A stretch of DNA of 20,012 bases. Source: Bifiguratus adelaidae. Taxonomy: Eukaryota; Mucoromycota; Endogonomycetes; Endogonales. The notes below the pieces were generated by a model. That model was not told the DNA's origin and ran no database searches. It was given only the letters and a program-made list of their open reading frames with translations. The stretch spans positions 1-20,012 of the forward strand of contig MVBO01000206.1 of the NCBI GenBank assembly GCA_002261195.1, read 5' to 3'. Position 1 is the first letter of the stretch. The number at the start of each line of letters is the position of its first letter. Positions 17,143 to 20,012 of this stretch are shown here, piece after piece. The position numbers and the translations under genes are program-made.

Positions 17143-19083
17143 ATGGCCAACACTTACATTGGAAGCAAGATTTCGCTCATTAGCAAGTCTGACATACGCT
17201 ATGTGGGTCTATTGCATAATATAAACTCTCAGGACTCGACGGTGGCTCTAGAACAAGGTGAGTTTTGGAAGCATGGGTGCATGGGGATGATGATGAAGTG
17301 TAGCATGGTGAACGCGTTTGGTGGGCGGAAGGAGTGATTGAGGAGCACTCTCGACGAGGATATTGGACAGAGTAGAGAGGTATGGTCTTGCCACTGCGAG
17401 GTGTGCGTGTCACAGGCTGACTTGGTGTCGAGTATAAGGCGCCATTTACGTTCTGCTCTCTCTGTCACTGTCTTTGTCTCTCATTCTTGTATCCACTTGC
17501 ACTTCATCCATCCATCAATCATGTCATGGACGATGGTAGTCCGGGATCTCGGCCATGCTTGAAGGAAGTGGACACACAGTTGCTATGCCATTGGGGGGGG
17601 GTAGCGATGGCTGGTATCCCTCTTGCCTCCATGCCTCCTATAACGGATGGATGATTAACACGTATGGCTAGTACGCTCTTTTGGTACCGAAGGTCGACGC
17701 GGTGATGGCGAAGAGATACCACCCTCTGACAAGGTCTACGAATACATTGTGTTCCGTGGATCCGATGTCAAGGACCTGCAAGTATTCGAGGCCTCTCCCG
17801 CACCTCCTCCCGAACCTGTAAGTGATAGCTTGTCCAATATTACGCGATATTGACGCTTGTGGCCTTTTTCAGCAACCACAAGGCTATCCTGGCTATCCCT
17901 ATCCCCCTCCTCCGCCACACATGATGCAACCAAATCCCTACGGTCAATCACCGAATCCCTATATGGGCGGCTACATGCAATCTCCCTATTGGAACGGACC
18001 TCCTCCACCACACATGATGGGCGCCTCACAGGTAAGGATCCCTTGTGTGCTCTTTCATGAAGGACAAAGGTCGAGAATGATGAGAGTCAATGGATATACA
18101 AAACACGTCGTATTCATCACATGACGAGTATACCGTTACTGCCTTCCTGCTGACTCGACGTGTATCATGATGAAAGAGGATGCTTGTTACCAGTGGACAT
18201 GGACTCATCCTTGTTGTCCTTGTAGGGGGCGCCCGGTAGTGAAGCGAGCGAGAAAAAGGAACCTGCCCCTCCTGGGCAACCACAGGCATCCCAAGCCCCG
18301 GCACTGGCACCGGCTGTCGAGAGCCAAGCCAACGAGCCTCCTGCTCCGGCTGCTCCTGTAAAACTATCATCAGAAGCGCAACCTGCCAAAGAGACCGCGC
18401 CCGATCATACTGCCGTGTCCGAAATGATTGTAAAGAATTCACATGGAGGAAAAGGGGAGGTGACGTCTGAGGCCGTGGAACAGTTGGCCAAGAAAGTGAG
18501 CGAGCTCAATGTACAACGCGATGGTACTCGACAGCGTCAGCCCAACAAGTTACCCGGCATGGGTGCGCATCTGATTCATGAACCACGACGAGGCCGAGGT
18601 CGAGGTCGTGGAGGAGCCAACCGTCTACCGATACCTGAACAAGAATTTGATTTCGAAACCGCCAATGCTAAATTCAACAAGGAAGAACTCAAGGATGTTG
18701 TCAAACATGCCCATGACGATCATGATCATCATGAAATCAATGAGGAAGATGAGGATGAAGAAGTACTTATTCCTCCAGCCGATGATTTTTACGATCGCAA
18801 AAAGAGTTTCTTTGACAATATCTCGTGTGAAGCCAAAGAGCGGGCCGAAAGTAAGGGCGTTCCGTAAGTATCGTTAGGCCCTAAATCTACCTACCTCTCA
18901 CCCACACTTTGTTCTTTAAGCAATGAACGCCGTCAGAAAATGTCTGAAGAGCGCAAGCTGAACCTAGAAACCTTTGGTCAAAGTTCGGTGGATAACCGAC
19001 GTTACCGTGGACGGGGAGGCTGGCGTGGTCGTGGATATAGAGGACGTGGTCGTGGCCAATTCCAAGGATCATCTCAATCTTGA
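17143..19083 (+). CDS. SCD6: Scd6/LSM14-family mRNP protein (translation repressor, decapping factor)
   Basis: Exons 17143-17257, 17672-17817, 17873-18031, 18226-18863 and 18921-19083 give 1221 nt (406 aa). The N-terminal LSm14 domain runs from [19 protein letters not shown] through SFGTEGRR to [13 protein letters not shown] (about 4-77). A Pro/Gln-rich linker with two PPPPHMM motifs follows. After it come an RGRGRGRGG patch, the FDF motif at about 281-283 ([16 protein letters not shown]), a His/Asp/Glu-rich acidic stretch, an FFD box ([12 protein letters not shown], about 329-340), a TFG box (LNLETFG, 366-372) and an RGG tail. This order is diagnostic. Scd6/LSM14 binds eIF4G through RGG repeats, represses translation, and joins Dhh1 and decapping factors in P-bodies. 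The first intron is 414 nt and the third 194 nt, against about 55 nt for most introns here. Confidence 0.95.
17258..17671 (+). other. Unusually long first intron of the Scd6 gene
   Basis: Donor gtgagt and acceptor ggctag with a gattaac branch-like motif before it; 414 nt. It contains a G9 run (17593-17601) and a pyrimidine-rich CATCCATCCATCAAT stretch. No conserved exon was recognised inside, and a snoRNA search by eye was negative. Confidence 0.75.
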
Positions 19084-19182
19084 ACCATTGTACATTTTCC
19101 CAAAAGAGAGTGTGAAATTTGTGTGACGTCACTCTTATAAGCTTGCTCGCGACCAGAAGGCTGCGAAGGGATCTGCTTGCCA
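19084..19182 (+). promoter_or_regulatory. Compact RPB7 promoter with CRE palindrome and TATA box
   Basis: Only 99 bp lie between the Scd6 stop and the RPB7 start. A perfect TGACGTCA palindrome (19124-19131) sits 4 bp before a TTATAA box (19135-19140), which is about 45 bp before the ATG. The arrangement matches the ACGTCAC-TATAA seen ahead of SYG1. Confidence 0.6.
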
Positions 19183-19984
19183 ATGTTCTTTCTGGTAACA
19201 CCCATGAGCTGCTTCAAACCCGATAGACCACTTATTTTTTTCTCTCTTTCTCCTGCTTGTAGAAAGAACTATCTCACACGATCCATCTACCTCCGTCCTA
19301 CTTTGGCCCATCCCTTCCGCAAGATTTGAAAACAAAACTACATGCTGATGTCGAAGGGACTTGTTCAGGTCGATACGGTTTTATTGTGTCCGTCATCTCT
19401 GTGACAAAGTATGGACGCGGCAAGATACTCCCCGGGACTGGATTGGCAGAGTACGTGGTCAAGTATACGGCGATCGTGTTTAAGCCTTATAAAGGGGAGG
19501 TCTTGGACGCGATCGTGACGACGGTGAACAAGGTGAGGAGAGAGAGGGCCTGTGCTATCCGTTATGTAGTGCTGATGGCGGTGACTAGTTGGGATTCTTT
19601 GCGGATGTGGGACCTTTGAATGTGTTTATATCGTCTCATGTAGGTGTGACATGTGGTCGCGTCGATGTGATGGCTGATGGTCGGTTCTCAGTTGATACCA
19701 AGCGATTTCAAGTTTGATCCTAATGGGAATCCGCCATCCTATCAGTCGGATGATCAGGTGAGAAAAGCATAGTATGATGGGATCACATTTGGACATTGAC
19801 ATCTTTTCTAGACAATACAAAAAGATGTTCATGTGCGGTTAAAGATTGTCGGTACAAGAGTGGATGCCACCGAGATTGTAAGTCGAAAAGGACACGCCAA
19901 AGCACCTCATGACTGATTGGTTTGTGTCTCCAGTTTGCCATTGGTACCATCAAGGAGGATTATCTGGGTGTGATTGGAGGTTAG
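19183..19984 (+). CDS. RPB7: RNA polymerase II subunit Rpb7
   Basis: Exons 19183-19194, 19263-19532, 19589-19639, 19692-19757, 19812-19877 and 19934-19984 give 516 nt, 171 aa, the same length as the yeast protein. The start exon encodes only MFFL and is spliced to KELSHTIHLPPSYFGP, the conserved N-terminus. VEGTCSGRYGFI, VKYTAIVFKPYKGEVLD, NPPSYQS and the C-terminal IKEDYLGVIGG follow. The N-terminal RNP-like domain and C-terminal S1/OB fold are therefore complete. With Rpb4 it forms the stalk of Pol II, which binds nascent RNA, helps initiation, and in yeast affects export and decay of mRNAs. All five introns are GT-AG (52-68 nt). The stop TAG overlaps what could look like a donor (GGTTAG), but a complete length supports it as the true end. 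It lies just before the sequence end. Confidence 0.95.
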
Positions 19985-19993
19985 TGTCATGTA

Positions 19994-20012
19994 GGGGGGG
20001 GGGGGGGGGGGG
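19994..20012 (+). repeat. Terminal poly-G run
   Basis: Nineteen consecutive G residues end the sequence. It is not a TTAGGG-type telomere repeat. It may be a real homopolymer at which the assembly broke, or a read artefact. Confidence 0.8.

Noticed and set aside
17287-17420. Possible C/D-box snoRNA in the Scd6 intron (ATGATGA near 17287, CTGA at 17417)
   Set aside because: The boxes are about 125 nt apart, longer than usual, and no terminal stem pairs the flanks.
19994-20012. Telomere at the right end
   Set aside because: A pure G run without the T/A-containing repeat unit is not a fungal telomere.
1-20012. CRISPR arrays, insertion sequences, tRNA or rRNA genes
   Set aside because: No direct-repeat arrays, transposase genes, terminal inverted repeats, tRNA B-box-like motifs with cloverleaf, or rRNA segments were seen on either strand by eye.

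Overview
The window is a piece of nuclear genome from a fungus. Almost every gene is cut by many short spliceosomal introns, mostly 41-75 nt, with GTRNGT donors and YAG acceptors. Genes are separated by only tens to a few hundred bases. Every intact protein recognised is a eukaryotic or fungal family. High intron density, moderate GC and an SPX-EXS exporter would suit an early-diverging fungus such as Mucoromycota; an intron-rich basidiomycete cannot be excluded. The lineage is inference. All exon boundaries were worked out by hand from reading frame, splice signals and recalled family conservation; no alignment was run.

Left third (1 to about 6.0 kb), accessory and decayed. It holds a monocarboxylate-transporter-like MFS pseudogene (1-1190, +), an intact sugar-porter MFS gene (1726-3625, +, 7 exons, 519 aa), an NmrA-like oxidoreductase pseudogene (3759-4685, -) and a badly broken gene tentatively F-box/LRR-like (5174-6001, -). 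Three of the four genes carry multiple frameshifts or stops.

Right two thirds (6.25 kb to the end), packed housekeeping genes with clean frames: eIF4A (6250-7745, -, 402 aa); a SYG1/XPR1 phosphate exporter (8441-11721, +, 17 exons, about 800 aa); glutamate decarboxylase (11843-13991, +, 10 exons, 553 aa); ALG10 glucosyltransferase (14062-15928, -, 8 exons, 494 aa); proteasome alpha-4 subunit (16102-17082, -, 252 aa); Scd6/LSM14 (17143-19083, +, 406 aa); and RNA polymerase II subunit Rpb7 (19183-19984, +, 171 aa). The sequence ends in a 19-G run, probably a contig end.

Points for a second look: up to three GC-AG introns among about 55, two of them with competing in-frame GT-AG solutions; very small coding exons (5, 12 and 16 nt); TGACG/ACGTCA (CRE-like) elements next to TATA boxes in several promoters; a 60-bp bidirectional promoter centred on a perfect 10-bp palindrome; a 414-nt first intron in the Scd6 gene; and a possible calmodulin-binding tail on the decarboxylase. 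I did not find a new multi-gene defence or metabolic system. The genes act in separate core processes (translation, phosphate export, GABA synthesis, N-glycosylation, proteolysis, mRNA fate, transcription).
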